A stretch of DNA of 64,000 nt, taken from NCBI GenBank assembly GCA_922989275.2, contig OV277866.1:55171246-55235245 (forward strand), given 5' to 3'. Each line of letters begins with the position of its first letter. The stretch's first letter is position 1. The notes below the pieces were generated by a model that saw only the letters and a program-made list of their open reading frames with translations, made no database searches and had not been told where the DNA came from. This DNA is from Gari tellinella. Its lineage: Eukaryota > Mollusca > Bivalvia > Cardiida > Psammobiidae. A program made the translations under genes and the position numbers. Shown here piece by piece: positions 1 to 10,749 of the stretch.

Positions 1-650
1 CTTACTTTGATAAGCCGCAGTTTTATTACCCCCTGTCCGGCTTGTGACGCAACAGTGTTAGCGGCTAGCCCTGCATGCCACATGTGGCATTTGGGAATTC
101 CGCATGTTCATAGTAATAGTAATATACACAATTTACATAATCCTTTTTAAACCGTATCCTTTATATGGGAAAATAAATGTATATTCATAAAACTCTCGCA
201 GGATAACCTTTCTTCTTAAAGAAAATGATTTCATAAAATTCTATAAGATTATATTTACTCCACAGTAACGATATTTACTAAATTCTTAAGTAGGATAAGA
301 GCGGCCCGCAAGTCATACATTGATTACCTCCCTTTCTCCATGATTACTCCCCTTTCATCCGGGCTCTTTTAAACGCGTTTAAACGCGTTAAGAAACGTGT
401 TAAGAAACGGGTAGTAAACGCGTTAAACGAAACGGGTAACGAACGCTTAACGAACGCTTAACGAACGCGTAAGAAACGCGTAAGAAACGCGTAAAGTGGG
501 TAGGAATAGCGTATTTACCACTGTACGCTGTTTTTTTTGAAAAGAATAACGTATTCGCCGCTTACAATGACAATGATGCTCCTAAAGGAACCTTCTGAAT
601 AGTGTCTGCAACGATTGTCATTTTGCAACTTTTGGCAGAGAACAACCTCA
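1..650. other. Intergenic AT-rich DNA with degenerate tandem repeats
   Basis: No gene is visible. Between about 370 and 495 a short unit built on AACGCGTTAAGAA and related variants is repeated degenerately (AACGCGT, GAACGCTTAAC, GAAACGCGTA). The rest is unremarkable. Confidence 0.6.
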
Positions 651-752
651 AATAGTCATAATTGAACTAGACTTTATTGACAATGACAATAATTTTAATA
701 TATAAAATACATATTGTCGTTGTCAATTAAGTCTAGTTCAATTATGACTATT
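651..752. repeat. Hairpin with about 40-bp arms
   Basis: AATAGTCATAATTGAAC at 651 is mirrored by GTTCAATTATGACTATT ending at 752. The arms continue inward through a TTGACAATGACAAT-type stretch around an AT-rich loop. It is probably a MITE or foldback remnant and matches none of the named families here. Confidence 0.75.
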
Positions 753-1252
753 AATGGAAAACTAGAATTGTCCGTTATCAGTTTCAAGGGTAAAGGAGTT
801 AAAAAGGTACGGATGTAGGTATTATCTGGCGTTTTAATGGGTACAGTGCTCATAAATTTATAGATTCATTTAGGATAATTCTTTTCTACTCATATACAGG
901 GAATCTCTGCTGTTATAATCATTGAAATGAATGACTGGTACATGTATACATGTTTAAAGCTGTTGTTTTATTAAGGCAGGGTGATTGTAATGTCGCAAGT
1001 TCCCTACCGTGACATCATCTTATTTTCAGTTGTCACCTGTCCTTTCATACTCTTATATACGTCCTTAATTTGGCTGGTTCGAATTTGAGTTAACATCTAA
1101 TGTTGATAATTCCGTTCTAAACTCGACCATCTTGAAGATTTTATGATTTCAAATATCACAGAGACACAGAGGGTATACTTGTTTTTAAACTTCTTATATA
1201 CATGTACAACCGAGAAGACGCTATTCTTTCCCGAAACGACGAAACCCACATT

Positions 1253-1335
1253 CCTGTGAAGCGCTTTTGAACGCACAACTTCTGTATGAAAAGAGTGCTA
1301 CATGTATATAAATCTAGTATATTAATAAAAAAACC
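1253..1335 (+). repeat. Solo 3' tail of a CR1/L2-like LINE
   Basis: The stretch has an AAGCGCTTTTGAACGCAC block, then a GAAAAGAGTGCTA block, then TATAAATCTAGTATATTAATAA. It matches the 3' end of the LINE at 23746-23825. It is a severely 5'-truncated copy, as LINE retroposition often leaves. A degraded family-A end lies immediately upstream (about 1208-1235). Confidence 0.7.
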
Positions 1336-1531
1336 GTAACGCATTTAAAGGGACTCGCAACCGGATGGTGTACTTGTCAAAATAAAATAAAATACTCAAA
1401 TAAAAGCAAATTTGTGGCATTATTTGGCTTCTGACATTAAAAAAATATGATCAGTCCAAAAAAAGTCTCAAGAATCGTCACCGAATCTTAGAATTTTAGA
1501 TATTTTCCATCGTTTTTCTATACCGACTAGT

Positions 1532-1552
1532 AGACGGTATTGTTGTTGTTGT
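1532..1552. repeat. TTG microsatellite
   Basis: A short run of GTT triplets. Confidence 0.8.
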
Positions 1553-1661
1553 TGCTTCTCTACACGGGCTCAGACATAAACACGAGCCGAATTACGCAGT
1601 TGTATGCACTTTCGATCGCTACACATTGAAATACGTTAAATCGATCCGAGATAAACGGATA

Positions 1662-1765
1662 GTTCCGTGGTCCATTGGTCTAAGCGGCTTCCCCTATTTT
1701 GCCTTCTGTCCGCCAATGCCGGGCCCCGGGTTCGAATCCCACCAGATACCAATATTTTTTTTTAT
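1662..1765 (+). repeat. tRNA-derived SINE-like head with Pol III signals
   Basis: An A-box-like TGGTCTAAGCGG near 1676 is followed about 50 nt later by a perfect B box, GGTTCGAATCC. A run of nine T residues after 1753 could terminate Pol III. The arms do not fold into a canonical tRNA, so this is more likely the head of a SINE or a tRNA pseudogene than a working tRNA. Confidence 0.55.
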
Positions 1766-2694
1766 TGAAATACATTTTTTTAAACAGAATTTCTTATCCT
1801 AAACTAATTCTTTACCATTTATATAAGCGTTTGACACATATTTACAAATTACTATTTTTAATGCACCATCTGGTTGCGAGTCGCTTTAAATGTAGCAAAC
1901 ACGACATGGTTTTACTCAAAATGTGACTGCTTATTTGAATTTAAGAGGTGAACAATTTGAAGACATCGGATTGGGTTACGCGGCTTCTGATCTGGCTCCA
2001 AGCTTTTCGCAATGTAGATAATTGCTTAAGCACAAACGCGTTAGCGTAGAATACCGGTAACATCTTCTCAACTGTATTATAGATGTATGAAATTTCTCAT
2101 ATTGGTAAACAAATGTAGTATCCACCTGCTCTATGCGCAACCAAACAATACACTGTCCGGTCAGCTTTGCAAAACAAGCTAAGGGCATTGTTTGATATTG
2201 ACAACATTTATTAGCCTTTCTTGTGCTGTAAAAGGGTATAAGTATATTTTGCAATCAGTTTTAATATTGATCAAACGGTTTTCTAAGGAGCCATCTGTTT
2301 GTTTTAATTAACCTTTTTTCTTAAATATTGTTGAAACCAGCCTTTAAAAGCTACATGAACTGGTAATTGTTCAAAAGTGATAGTCGAAATAGAATATTCA
2401 GAATTAAAAGGATTGGTTAAACTCCCCGATGGCGCAATCATCACATGATATAATATAAGGAAGTCTAGCCTTTACAACCAATCCAAATACAGAAGAGAGG
2501 TCATTCGTTTTTCCCTGTTTAAACCACGGAATTAAACACACATGTGGGGATAGCGTTTGCGTTTCGTCTCTGATGTATGTGAACCATGTCTTCTCCACTG
2601 TAATAGCTCGATAAAAAGTTAGCACGAGCTCAATATTTATTTAAATTATCCAATTTGTCTCACTCTTTTTTTTGAATATCTAACATCAGCAGGT

Positions 2695-2890
2695 GTAATT
2701 TACCAATTACTATATAACTATTCTGCAACTGAAGAAAATATTTCCATTTTATACATTCATAAACATGTACAAATAGTATCTATATTCTATCAAATGGTAG
2801 CTTAAACAGACTTAAAGTATATCAGAATGCGCCTTGGTGCGCATTCTGCTTTACTTTAAAACTGCTTTTAGTGATAACCTGTCTACAAAA
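2695..2890 (+). repeat. Decayed P1-like MITE
   Basis: It contains ACTGAAGAAAATA, a long AT-rich spacer and the hairpin AGAATGCGCCTTGGTGCGCA, as other P1-like copies do. The clean TTAA ends are lost. Confidence 0.5.
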
Positions 2891-3021
2891 CAACTATATA
2901 CAGACACTTGGGTAAATAAATTTGTTATCCTATGCTAAAACAAATAGACAGTAGACAGTGACTACTATAGACATTGTATTAACATAAAATTTGATCCTTT
3001 TGTAACATGGTGAAAAAGTTG

Positions 3022-3094
3022 TGACCCAACTGGGACTCGAACCCAGGACCTCTGGCTTACCATGCCAACGCTCTAACCACTGAGCTACCGAGTC
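3022..3094 (-). tRNA. tRNA-Thr(GGU)-like sequence inside LTR copy 1
   Basis: On the minus strand it folds as a full cloverleaf. The acceptor is GACTCGG/TTGGGTC with G-U pairs, the D stem GCTC/GAGC, the anticodon stem TTGGC/GCCAG with loop ATGGTAA, and the T stem CTGGG/CCCAG with TTCGAGT. U33 is present, and the anticodon reads GGU (Thr). No intron is seen. Animals normally decode Thr ACC with an AGU tRNA, so this may be a mobilised tRNA-like sequence rather than a housekeeping gene. Confidence 0.65.
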
Positions 3095-3293
3095 ACCCAG
3101 AAAAGCCAATCAACCATTTCACCATATTCTCTACCCGGCTACACACACACCCTCTACACAAGAATTCGTCCCGAATTCTTATTAAAGAACACTCCACGAG
3201 TTTCTTATTATTATTTCTGTACACTCCACGAGTTACATATTATTATACGGGTTATTTACGTTGGGTGCCAAATGTAACATGGTGAAAAAGTTG

Positions 3294-3366
3294 TGACCCA
3301 ACTGGGACTCGAACCCAGGACCTCTGGCTTACCATGCCAACGCTCTAACCACTGAGCTACCGAGTC
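3294..3366 (-). tRNA. tRNA-Thr(GGU)-like sequence inside LTR copy 2
   Basis: It is identical to the copy 272 bp upstream, with the same cloverleaf, A box and B box (GGTTCGAGTCC on the minus strand). It lies in the sense orientation of the enclosing TRIM-like element. Confidence 0.65.
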
Positions 3367-3973
3367 ACCCAGAAAAGCCAATCAACCATTTCACCATATT
3401 CTCTACCCGGCTACACTTTAAAATAAAGTATAAACAACCTCTGACAATATAAACTGACATTTAAATAATATTCTGACGTTAGAAAACAAAAAGGAGTTTT
3501 AAAATTAAATTGATGTCACTAGTTTTGTTCGTGATTATGCAAATGGTAGCATGTTTGATTTTTCTGGTATTAGAAATTCTGACATGTAATCTTTCTTTGT
3601 TATTAATTCATAAAGTTATGTTACTGTTTGAAACATCTAGGGATTATACAATGTAATACTTTGTAGAAATAAAAGCTTTTATATCTACATGGGAAAAAAC
3701 ACTATTTTATAAACTGAATAAATACGTTTGTATTAAATCACATATGTCCTTTGCGAACAGATTTAATTCAGATCAGACACCGGTTTAAAATGAATTTTCA
3801 ACCTTTGCAAAAGCTGTCATCTACATTTGAATGCATTTTGTGTCAAGTTTCATTTAAGCTTGGAAGAATAGCAGCTTCATTACTGTATATTATGTCAATG
3901 TTTGGGAAAATTTACTGCATTGCCTTGTAGACAGCAAGTGATAATAGTTTACAGTATGCGATTATATATTTAA

Positions 3974-4438
3974 CCCTTACACTCTTAACCCTTTCCCTTT
4001 TAGAAGCGACTTTTAGCACATTCATTTTATTCATCCGCTGAAGAAAATAGTTCCAAATTATACCGTAATGAATATGTGTCATATTAAATACTTTCCTTAT
4101 TCTAGCAGTTAATAGCTTAAAGCAGGCTGAAAGTAAAGCAGAATGCGCCTTAGGGCGCATTCTGCTTTACTTTCAACCTGCTTTAAGTAGTCACATATCT
4201 TCAATACTAGAAACAATGCTATCAGGTAAAGGGTTAATGACGTCATAAAGCGCATTTGCAAACAGGTTTGCTCCTGATCAGACGCCGCGTAAGATCAAAA
4301 CTGTTTGCCACTTGTTTTGAAATTACGTCAGTTTTACTGTCTTAAATCTAACTTTGAAAGAAACAATATTGAAGCAGACAACAATAATTATGGCGGTTAA
4401 GGGATAAACACCTCACGTTAAATTTTATTATGAAAGGG
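3974..4438 (+). mobile_element. P5 TTAA-type MITE interrupted by a P1 copy
   Basis: It is flanked by TTAA at 3970-3973 and 4439-4442, with a CCCTT start and an AAAGGG end. The central part has GCAAACAGG, CTGATCAGACGCCGCG and AAAACTGTTTGCCA, a collapsed version of the shared palindrome. P1 is inserted after the first 11 bases, at a TTAA. Confidence 0.7.
3989..4233 (+). mobile_element. P1 piggyBac-type MITE, 245 bp, full
   Basis: It is flanked by TTAA at 3985-3988 and 4234-4237. The ends are CCCTTTCCCTT and GGTAAAGGG. The central hairpin (about 4108-4186) has arms CTTAAAGCAGGCTGAAAGTA and TACTTTCAACCTGCTTTAAG. It differs from the copy at 55311-55555 at only about four positions. Confidence 0.85.
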
Positions 4439-4672
4439 TTAACCCTGAATTTAGTTGCAACATTTTACGCCTGTCGACGCCTTCCACTGCCAAAGTATCG
4501 TCCCCTTCAACGCTGTTGTATGAGGCAATAATTCGTTTAAATCAATGTGACTTAGTATCGATACGAATGTTCAACAGTATGTATCCTGATAAAAGGCCGG
4601 GGTACTCTAACTAGTGTCTAAGCTAATTTCAATCTAGCCGTATGTTTCGGGTCATCAGTAAAGTAGTCATTG

Positions 4673-4915
4673 CAATGGAGAGGAAATTAGTTTTTCCCAT
4701 TTAAACGAAAACGAAACCGCAAAAGTGTGTAAAATGATTGTTCTTTTGAAAATGTTGGCCATTTATATAAATATGAGTGGCATATATGTTGGAGCCAGAT
4801 CAAATGTCGAGTTTCATGTCTACCTAACATCTGAACTGGTTCCAAACTGTTTGGAATTAAATAAATGTTCTTCCACAAATGTGTTTATTAGGTAATACTT
4901 GCGTCTTCTCCACTG
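4673..4915 (-). mobile_element. Decayed family A MITE
   Basis: It has AATGGAGAGG at the left and CTTCTCCACTG at the right. GGAGCCAGATCA and GGTTCCAAACTGTTTG remain in the middle, but the palindrome is degraded. Confidence 0.55.
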
Positions 4916-5489
4916 TATGAAGTTAGTACTTTTAGCTGCAAGGAGGTAATTGAAACCAGAACTTGCGTTGCCATGTCATTTTAGACTATACATGTCTTTA
5001 GGACTAAATTTGCAAATTAAGAAACTGAAAGAGGACATAACATCCTAATTTGTTCGCGGAAAGATGCTCGTAAAATTTGATGCCTTTTTGACATTTCTGA
5101 TTAAATGGCGTCGTCGGGAGAGTAGTAAATTTTGGTGCAATAAAAGCCGATGATGTGTTTTGTTGCTGCAAGCCAATTTGACCCGTATTTCACGAGCTAT
5201 CGGCATGATTCGGTTCCATGTAAATGTCAGTACAATGTTATAGAACAATGTTCAGTAGCTCAGCTCTGGTCGAAACCTTTATCCTTTGATTTTGAGTAAC
5301 TTTCAACGTTTAACCTTATGCACGTTGTTGGAAAATTAGTGAGCAAAGGTATAAACAGTGCAGGTGACACGTCAAGTATTTTGGTGTTTCATCTAAATCC
5401 AAACTGTTTGAAAGTACTCAGATGATATTTATAATATGGCATGCATGACCCTACAAATATTGTTGTAAATGCAAAAGTACATTTATTAA

Positions 5490-5677
5490 CCCATTTGTGC
5501 CCACGGTCCCATATATGTGATATAGGCAAACAGTCTAGACTCTGATCAGAGTCTACACTGTTTGCTGATAGGAATTTCAATAAAAAACAAAAAGAAAAAT
5601 TTGACCATGCTTCCCTTTGATAAAAAATGGACTCGTCCAATATATAAACATGGAAGAATCCACTCGGTACTACTGGG
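5490..5677 (+). mobile_element. P3 TTAA-type MITE
   Basis: TTAA flanks lie at 5486-5489 and 5678-5681, with ends CCCATTTGTGCCCA and ACTGGG. It contains CCCATATATG, then a compact palindrome AAACAGTCTAGACTCTGATC with its mirror arm ending CACTGTTTGC. The rest is AT-rich, with TTTGACCA. Confidence 0.75.
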
Positions 5678-5766
5678 TTAAGTGTGATTCTAGATAATTT
5701 ACATGCTTCTCCTAGTTTTCAAATTTAACAAGGTACAATCAGTTTAGGCAAATTACAAGAGTAGCT

Positions 5767-6206
5767 ACAGTGGAGAATACGTTATTCTTTTCCGTTTAAA
5801 TGGTGTTTATGTGACGCAGAACTAGTCAATACTGTGTTTTTGCATGGACACAATGCTAGAAATGCTATATTGAGTGTGCTGTTGTTCTGTATAGTCTCTT
5901 ATAATTCAAAATGAATGGTATGGTTCATTCAAACGAGTTTTTCATATGTATTTACTATGTGATGTAACCTTGATGAGACTCTTAATAAAGATTATATTTT
6001 TAAACGCAAACGAAACGCAAACGCAAAATACTAAAATAAAAAGGACACTTTTTTTTAACAATTCTGAATTTTCATTTTTATCCGAGTGGCAAACAGTTGG
6101 TAGCCTGATCAGATGCAGGGTTACCCTGCCGGGTTACTGTTTGCACTGGAATTTTATTTTAGCGTAAACGCGTTGTTTTGAAAAGAATAACGTTTTCTCC
6201 ACTGTC
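5767..6206 (-). mobile_element. Family A fragment plus a family A copy
   Basis: A TACAGTGGAGAA end at 5767 breaks off after about 60 bp. A second reverse-oriented copy runs from about 5988 (TTTAAACGCAAACGAAACGC) to CGTTTTCTCCACTG at 6204. Its core palindrome is imperfect, with GGTAGCCTGATCAGATGC and GCCGGGTTACTG. Confidence 0.5.
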
Positions 6207-6423
6207 TACAGCGGAGAAGATGTAATATTTCACCCAAAAAACGCGCTTTTTTCTGAATCAGTTACATGTACTAGTATTTTAATTGCAAACAGTTTGAAGC
6301 AAGTGCCACATAGAAAGTAAATCTTCAGATTTGTCCAAAGTTGTCATTTTCTATGCTATATTGTATTTTGTTTATGTTTAGTTTCGTTTACACGTGACAA
6401 CAACGTCTTTTCATTTGTACATA

Positions 6424-6670
6424 CAGTGGAGACAACGTTATTCTTTCCCAATAAACGCGTTTACGCAAAAACTATTGTCTACATTGCAAACAGTTTGGAG
6501 CCAGATCAGACGCCGGATAACCCGGCGTCTGATCAGGCTCCAAACTGTTCGCCACTCAGAGTATAGTAAATGTTCAGAATTGTCAAAAAGTTGTCCTTTT
6601 CTACATTTTAGTGTTTTGCGTTTGCGTTTCGTTTGCGTTTAAACGGGAAAGAATAACGTATTATCCACTG
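6424..6670 (+). mobile_element. Family A MITE, full
   Basis: TA flanks lie at 6422-6423 and 6671-6672, with CAGTGGAGA and TATCCACTG ends. The palindrome GAGCCAGATCAGACGCCGG and its mirror lie in the middle. A poorly preserved family A relative occupies 6207-6420. Confidence 0.85.
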
Positions 6671-7077
6671 TATGTGTAGAAGTTAAATTGCCCTGTAACT
6701 GAAGCTATCGACTGGGGAATAAGATTCTTCTACAAATGGCGTTGCTTTCAGCGTCGTAAATTTAAAAATCTTTATTCAATTTTACATAAGCCCACGTCAA
6801 ATAGTTATGGGGAAAAAACTTGTACGAGAGTAATTTTTTTTTTTCGAAACGATTCTAATTAGTAGTAACGACATAGGATTTGGTGTTTAAATGAGTGAAA
6901 ATGTGTAGGATTTGTTCTGTTTAATACCTCTTATATGTATCTTGAGCTCTAATATACATGTACATGTTTAAAGGTGGGACAGAATAATGTCTTCCCTAAT
7001 TTAGCTAATGCAAACACATTTCTACTATGGTGGTGTATGATTCGAATGTTAGCTTTTTGTTCGTTCCTTCAGGAATA

Positions 7078-7323
7078 CAGTGGAGAATGTGTTATTCTTT
7101 CCAAATAAACACGTTTACGCTAAAACTATTATTTGCAGTGCAAACAGTTTGTAGCCAGATCATACGCCGGGTAATAAGGCGTCTGATCAGGCTCCAAACT
7201 GTTTGCCACCAAGATAAACAAGAATTATCAGAATTGTCCAAAAGTTGTTCTTTTCTACGTTTTAGTGCTTTGCGTTTGCGTACGTTTGCGTTTAAACGGG
7301 AAAGAATAACAGATTCTCCACTG
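7078..7323 (+). mobile_element. Family A MITE, 246 bp
   Basis: TA-flanked, with CAGTGGAGAA and TTCTCCACTG ends. It has the same length as the young subfamily, with several private substitutions such as GTAATAAGGCG in the hairpin loop. Confidence 0.85.
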
Positions 7324-7335
7324 TACATGTAGTTA

Positions 7336-7578
7336 CAGTGGAGAAGACGTTATTCTTTCTTGTTTAAACGCAAACGAAACGCAAACAACGTGTAGTTAAA
7401 TGGCGATTTTTTGTTACGCCAGTCTATTTATTTTAACGTGAGTGGAAAATAGTTTGAAGCCTGGTCAGACGCTTTGTAATCCGGTGTCTGATCTGGTTTC
7501 AAACTGTTTCAATGGAAATAATAGTTTAAGCGTAAACGTTTTTATTGGATCCCTATAAGAATAACTGTTTCTCTACTG
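7336..7578 (-). mobile_element. Family A MITE, diverged
   Basis: It is TA-flanked and only 12 bp from the preceding copy, in opposite orientation. The palindrome is imperfect (CAGACGCTTTGTAATCCGG). Confidence 0.75.
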
Positions 7579-7917
7579 TACGTAATTTATGGTTGTGTAT
7601 GATTTGATATTGGTAACCCTAGGCATTCAACATGCATGAAATATCCTATAATCCTTCAGCAATAGGTACGACTCTCTAATCGGAAAATGATGCTTTCGAT
7701 AACGAATATTAATTGTGTGTCTTTTTGCGTTTAACACAAGATAAGATAAAACATTAGAATGATAAGTGTTTAAATATAATTGAATTGCAGAGTGAAGGAT
7801 ATACAGCTTCAATTACACCTATTCAGATGAAGATCTAAAACGGTTAAGGTAGCACGCCCCTAATCACAACGTATTAACGGCGATAATTACTATCCGACAC
7901 TGGCACGATCTCATTAA

Positions 7918-8115
7918 CCAAAATATGCCCAGTGGATTCTTCCATTTTTATACATTCAATAAGTCCATTTTAATGTAATGGATGCCTGGTCTAAATCTTT
8001 ATTTTGTTTTATATTGAAATTCTTGTAAGCAACAGTGTTGACTCTGATCGGACGCCGCTTTATGCGGCGTCTGATAAGAGTCTTCACTGTTTGCCTCTGT
8101 CCCTTTTATGTAACG
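7918..8115 (-). mobile_element. P3-type MITE, ends decayed
   Basis: It starts near ATGCCCAGTGGATTCTTCC. The central palindrome is ACTCTGATCGGACGCCGC with its mirror GCGGCGTCTGATAAGAG, followed by CACTGTTTGCC. This is P3 architecture read from the opposite side. Confidence 0.6.
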
Positions 8116-8317
8116 CTTTGTACAAATAAGGATGTACTTCATTAGAGAAGTTGTTTGAATGTTTATTCTCTCACATTTAAACAAAAGTAAACGCAATCGC
8201 AAAGCAGTGTACATGAAGAAAATGAAAAAGGTGAACAGTTTGAAAATGTACGGTTTGTTTTTATTTTAGTTGAAACCTTGTGGAGCCAGGTCAGATGCCG
8301 ATGAACTCGATGTTTTA

Positions 8318-8551
8318 CAGTGGAGAATATGTTATTCTTTCCCAATAAACGCGTTTACGCTAAAACTATTATTTGCAGTGCAAACAGTTTTGAGCCAGAT
8401 CAGACGCCGGGTAACCTGGCTTCAAACTGTTTGCCACTAAGATAAACAAGAATTATCAGAATTGTCCAAAAGTTGTTCTTTTCTACGTTTTAGTGCTTTG
8501 CGTTTGCGTACGTTTGCGTTTAAACGGGAAAGAATAACAGATTCTCCACTG
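8318..8551 (+). mobile_element. Family A MITE with a shortened hairpin
   Basis: TA-flanked. The second palindrome arm lost about 12 bp: GGGTAACC is followed directly by TGGCTTCAAACTG. Fragments of further A copies follow at 8596-8635 and 8813-8900. Confidence 0.8.
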
Positions 8552-8899
8552 TATCTAGTTCCAATGTGCGTCTAACGGATATTCGACTGTGTACACAGTA
8601 CAGTCTGGAATACATTTTTCTTTCCCAATAAACGCGTGAAAGAAAATGCATAACCGACTGAACTGTTTTGACACATGTGTCCCTACGTAAACAGTCGAGC
8701 GTGTTTAAATAACTTGTAGAGTAAATATGTCTTTATTACAGTATTATTTGATCTAAAAACTGCCTGATATCTCATATTATAATTTTGCAATAAGCTGTGC
8801 TTTTATCAACCTCAGTGGAGGACGTTTTTATTCGTTCCTGTTTTAACAAAATAAAACGCAAACGATGTGCAATAACATGGAAACAATGACAGATTTTCA

Positions 8900-9322
8900 C
8901 AAAATATGTCGATTCAATGAGTTTCAAGTTATTTCCTAAACATCATTAACTAGAGAAACATTATTAAGTGCGCGAGTACACCTGCCGATGACTGAGTGTC
9001 GCGTAACATTTTCGTGAGTTTATTTACAAATGTACTTGTGCATATAACACTTACTTGTAATTCAGTCTCAATAAACGCTGTTCGGGCGATTGTCGCTAAC
9101 TGTGACCCAAATTCTTGTTAAAGAACCTATCTGTTCATACTTATTGACCAACAATTCACAATAACAACACATGCTACATATGTTTCTGTTAGTAAGAGAT
9201 GCTTTCTATTCACATTGCTTCAGTTTCTGATCTATAAAATGCGCCAGACACTAACATTTTACCAAACTGTTGGCTAAACACAGCCACATATGTTTAGCCA
9301 TGTGTCATTAGTTAATTCACTA
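8900..9322. other. Intergenic sequence, nothing recognised
   Basis: AT-rich, without a credible ORF or clear repeat. Confidence 0.5.
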
Positions 9323-9681
9323 TACAACACTTCCTCTCTAAAACGGCAAACCGAACAAAGATTCCTTCCTTACAACAACGCTGCTCCCTCAACAAGACAA
9401 TTAGGTCCATTTTTTTCACGGCTGTAATATCGTCTGCTTAAAATTGTCGTCTGCTGCTTTTCTCAAAGTCTCATTTTATTGGAAATTTTGACAGAAAAAA
9501 AACAAGATGACGATTGACAAACGGCTTGAATCCAGATCAGGCGCCGCGATCAGCGGCGGCTGATCTTGATTTAATCTGTTTGCAAATGTAAGCCAATGTC
9601 CCTCCCTATAACAACGCCATCCGAACAACACACACGATCTTTGTCTCCCATCGAGTGTTGTTGTAGCAGTTTAGCTCTCAG
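9323..9681 (+). mobile_element. Family E MITE (pogo-like ends), decayed
   Basis: The ends resemble ACTTCCTCTCTAAAACGGC and TGTTGTTGTAGCAG...CTCAGTG. The interior has AATTGTCGTCTGC and the palindrome GAATCCAGATCAGGCGCCGC with mirror GCGGCGGCTGATC. The interior resembles P2 elements. Confidence 0.6.
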
Positions 9682-9699
9682 TGTAATTTACTCAGCGTC

Positions 9700-10535
9700 T
9701 CATCTGGATTCAAACTACTTGCTCTGGTTAAAACAAAGTATGCAATACCGTGTAGACGATAACAGACCAGACTCTCAAGTAATCCTGTTCTACGTGACAA
9801 ATGAATTCTTTATGTGGTTTAAGGAGAATGTTACAAAATTTGTGCGCCTAATCTTAACTATAGAATGTCTCGAATGTATTATGTAAAACAGTTTTTTCCT
9901 GAAGGAAACTGGCAATTAAATTAAACATTTTCGCTGAATTCCTCTTAGCACAATCGGTTACAGGATACTTATTAATGAGGTAAATACAAGTGACAGTTTA
10001 AAGGCAAGAGTATCGCAGATGCTTTTGGCTGCACTATAATTAGGTCACAGATCAATAATTTTAGACTTTTTCAAAATGTAAGGCATAGTAAATGAGAGGT
10101 TGACCTTTTACATGTATCATTTATACAAGACATTATTTGGTTATACGAGTAGTAAGGCTTATCTATATATAGTGGAACAGGCAGTATTATTTCCCACTTT
10201 AAACGATTCTTGAAAGCATAATCTGTACGTTGGTTTGTTTTTAGTTCAATCTTGCTGTAAGCGGATGACCTTTCTAGATACAGGATTCCTGTTACGTTCT
10301 GCCTAAATCAGGATATATATTGTGCAATAATGATACAGCTAGATACTTTTTATGGGCTTATCCCTTCACTGTCTTATCCTGAGTACAATGGTAATTTGTG
10401 CACAGTTTGCGTCCTGACAAGACGCCGCATAACACGACGTATGCTCACGATCCAAACTGATTGACACACATACAGTGCAACGGTATTACTTTAGTCAAAT
10501 TGCTTAAAGTTTAAATTGACAACAATTATTGCTTA
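9700..10535. other. Intergenic; one isolated core hairpin
   Basis: No gene is recognised. At 10399-10462 a degenerate core reads CAGTTTGCGTCCTGACAAG...CCAAACTGATTG, inside what may be an old TTAA-type element. A family A end fragment lies near 10170-10205. Confidence 0.45.
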
Positions 10536-10536
10536 A

Positions 10537-10745
10537 CCCCTTCACTGCCATGACGTCATCAATTTTAAACAATTGTCGTCTGCTATTATGTCTAAGGTTA
10601 AATATGTAGTTATTTTGACTGATGAAATATTGAAATGAGTGTAAAACAGTTTGTATCCTGATCAGACGCCGCGATACGCGGCGTCTGATCAGGATTCAAA
10701 TTGTTTTCAAATTACTAGTCTACTCGGGGTAATGCAGTGAAGGGG
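10537..10745 (+). mobile_element. P2 TTAA-type MITE, full
   Basis: TTAA flanks lie at 10533-10536 and 10746-10749. Terminal inverted repeats are CCCCTTCACTGC and GCAGTGAAGGGG. It contains TGACGTCATC, ACAATTGTCGTCTGCT and the palindrome ATCCTGATCAGACGCCGCG with its mirror. Confidence 0.85.
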
Positions 10746-10749
10746 TTAA

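Larger units (their letters stand above)
3001..3415 (-). mobile_element. TRIM-like LTR retroelement with a tRNA inside each LTR
   Basis: Two direct repeats, 3001-3143 and 3273-3415, are identical over all 143 bp and bounded by TG...CA. CTTT is present just outside both ends (2997-3000 and 3416-3419), consistent with a 4-bp target duplication. Read on the minus strand, the 5' LTR is followed after two bases by TGGCACCCAACGTAA. This is a good primer-binding site, since it begins with the TGG that pairs with a tRNA CCA end. The purine-rich AGAGGGTGTGTG directly precedes the 3' LTR. The interior is only 129 bp and has no coding capacity, so the copy must have used proteins supplied in trans. LTR identity implies recent insertion. 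The alternative, a tandem duplication of a tRNA locus, explains the TG/CA ends, PBS and flanking duplication less well. Confidence 0.7.

Noticed and set aside
3912..4160. 82-codon reverse ORF, also present near 55171-55482
   Set aside because: It is the P1 MITE read in reverse. The shared peptide follows the shared element.
9596..9886. 96-codon forward ORF
   Set aside because: It starts inside a family E element and has no domain or conserved neighbour.
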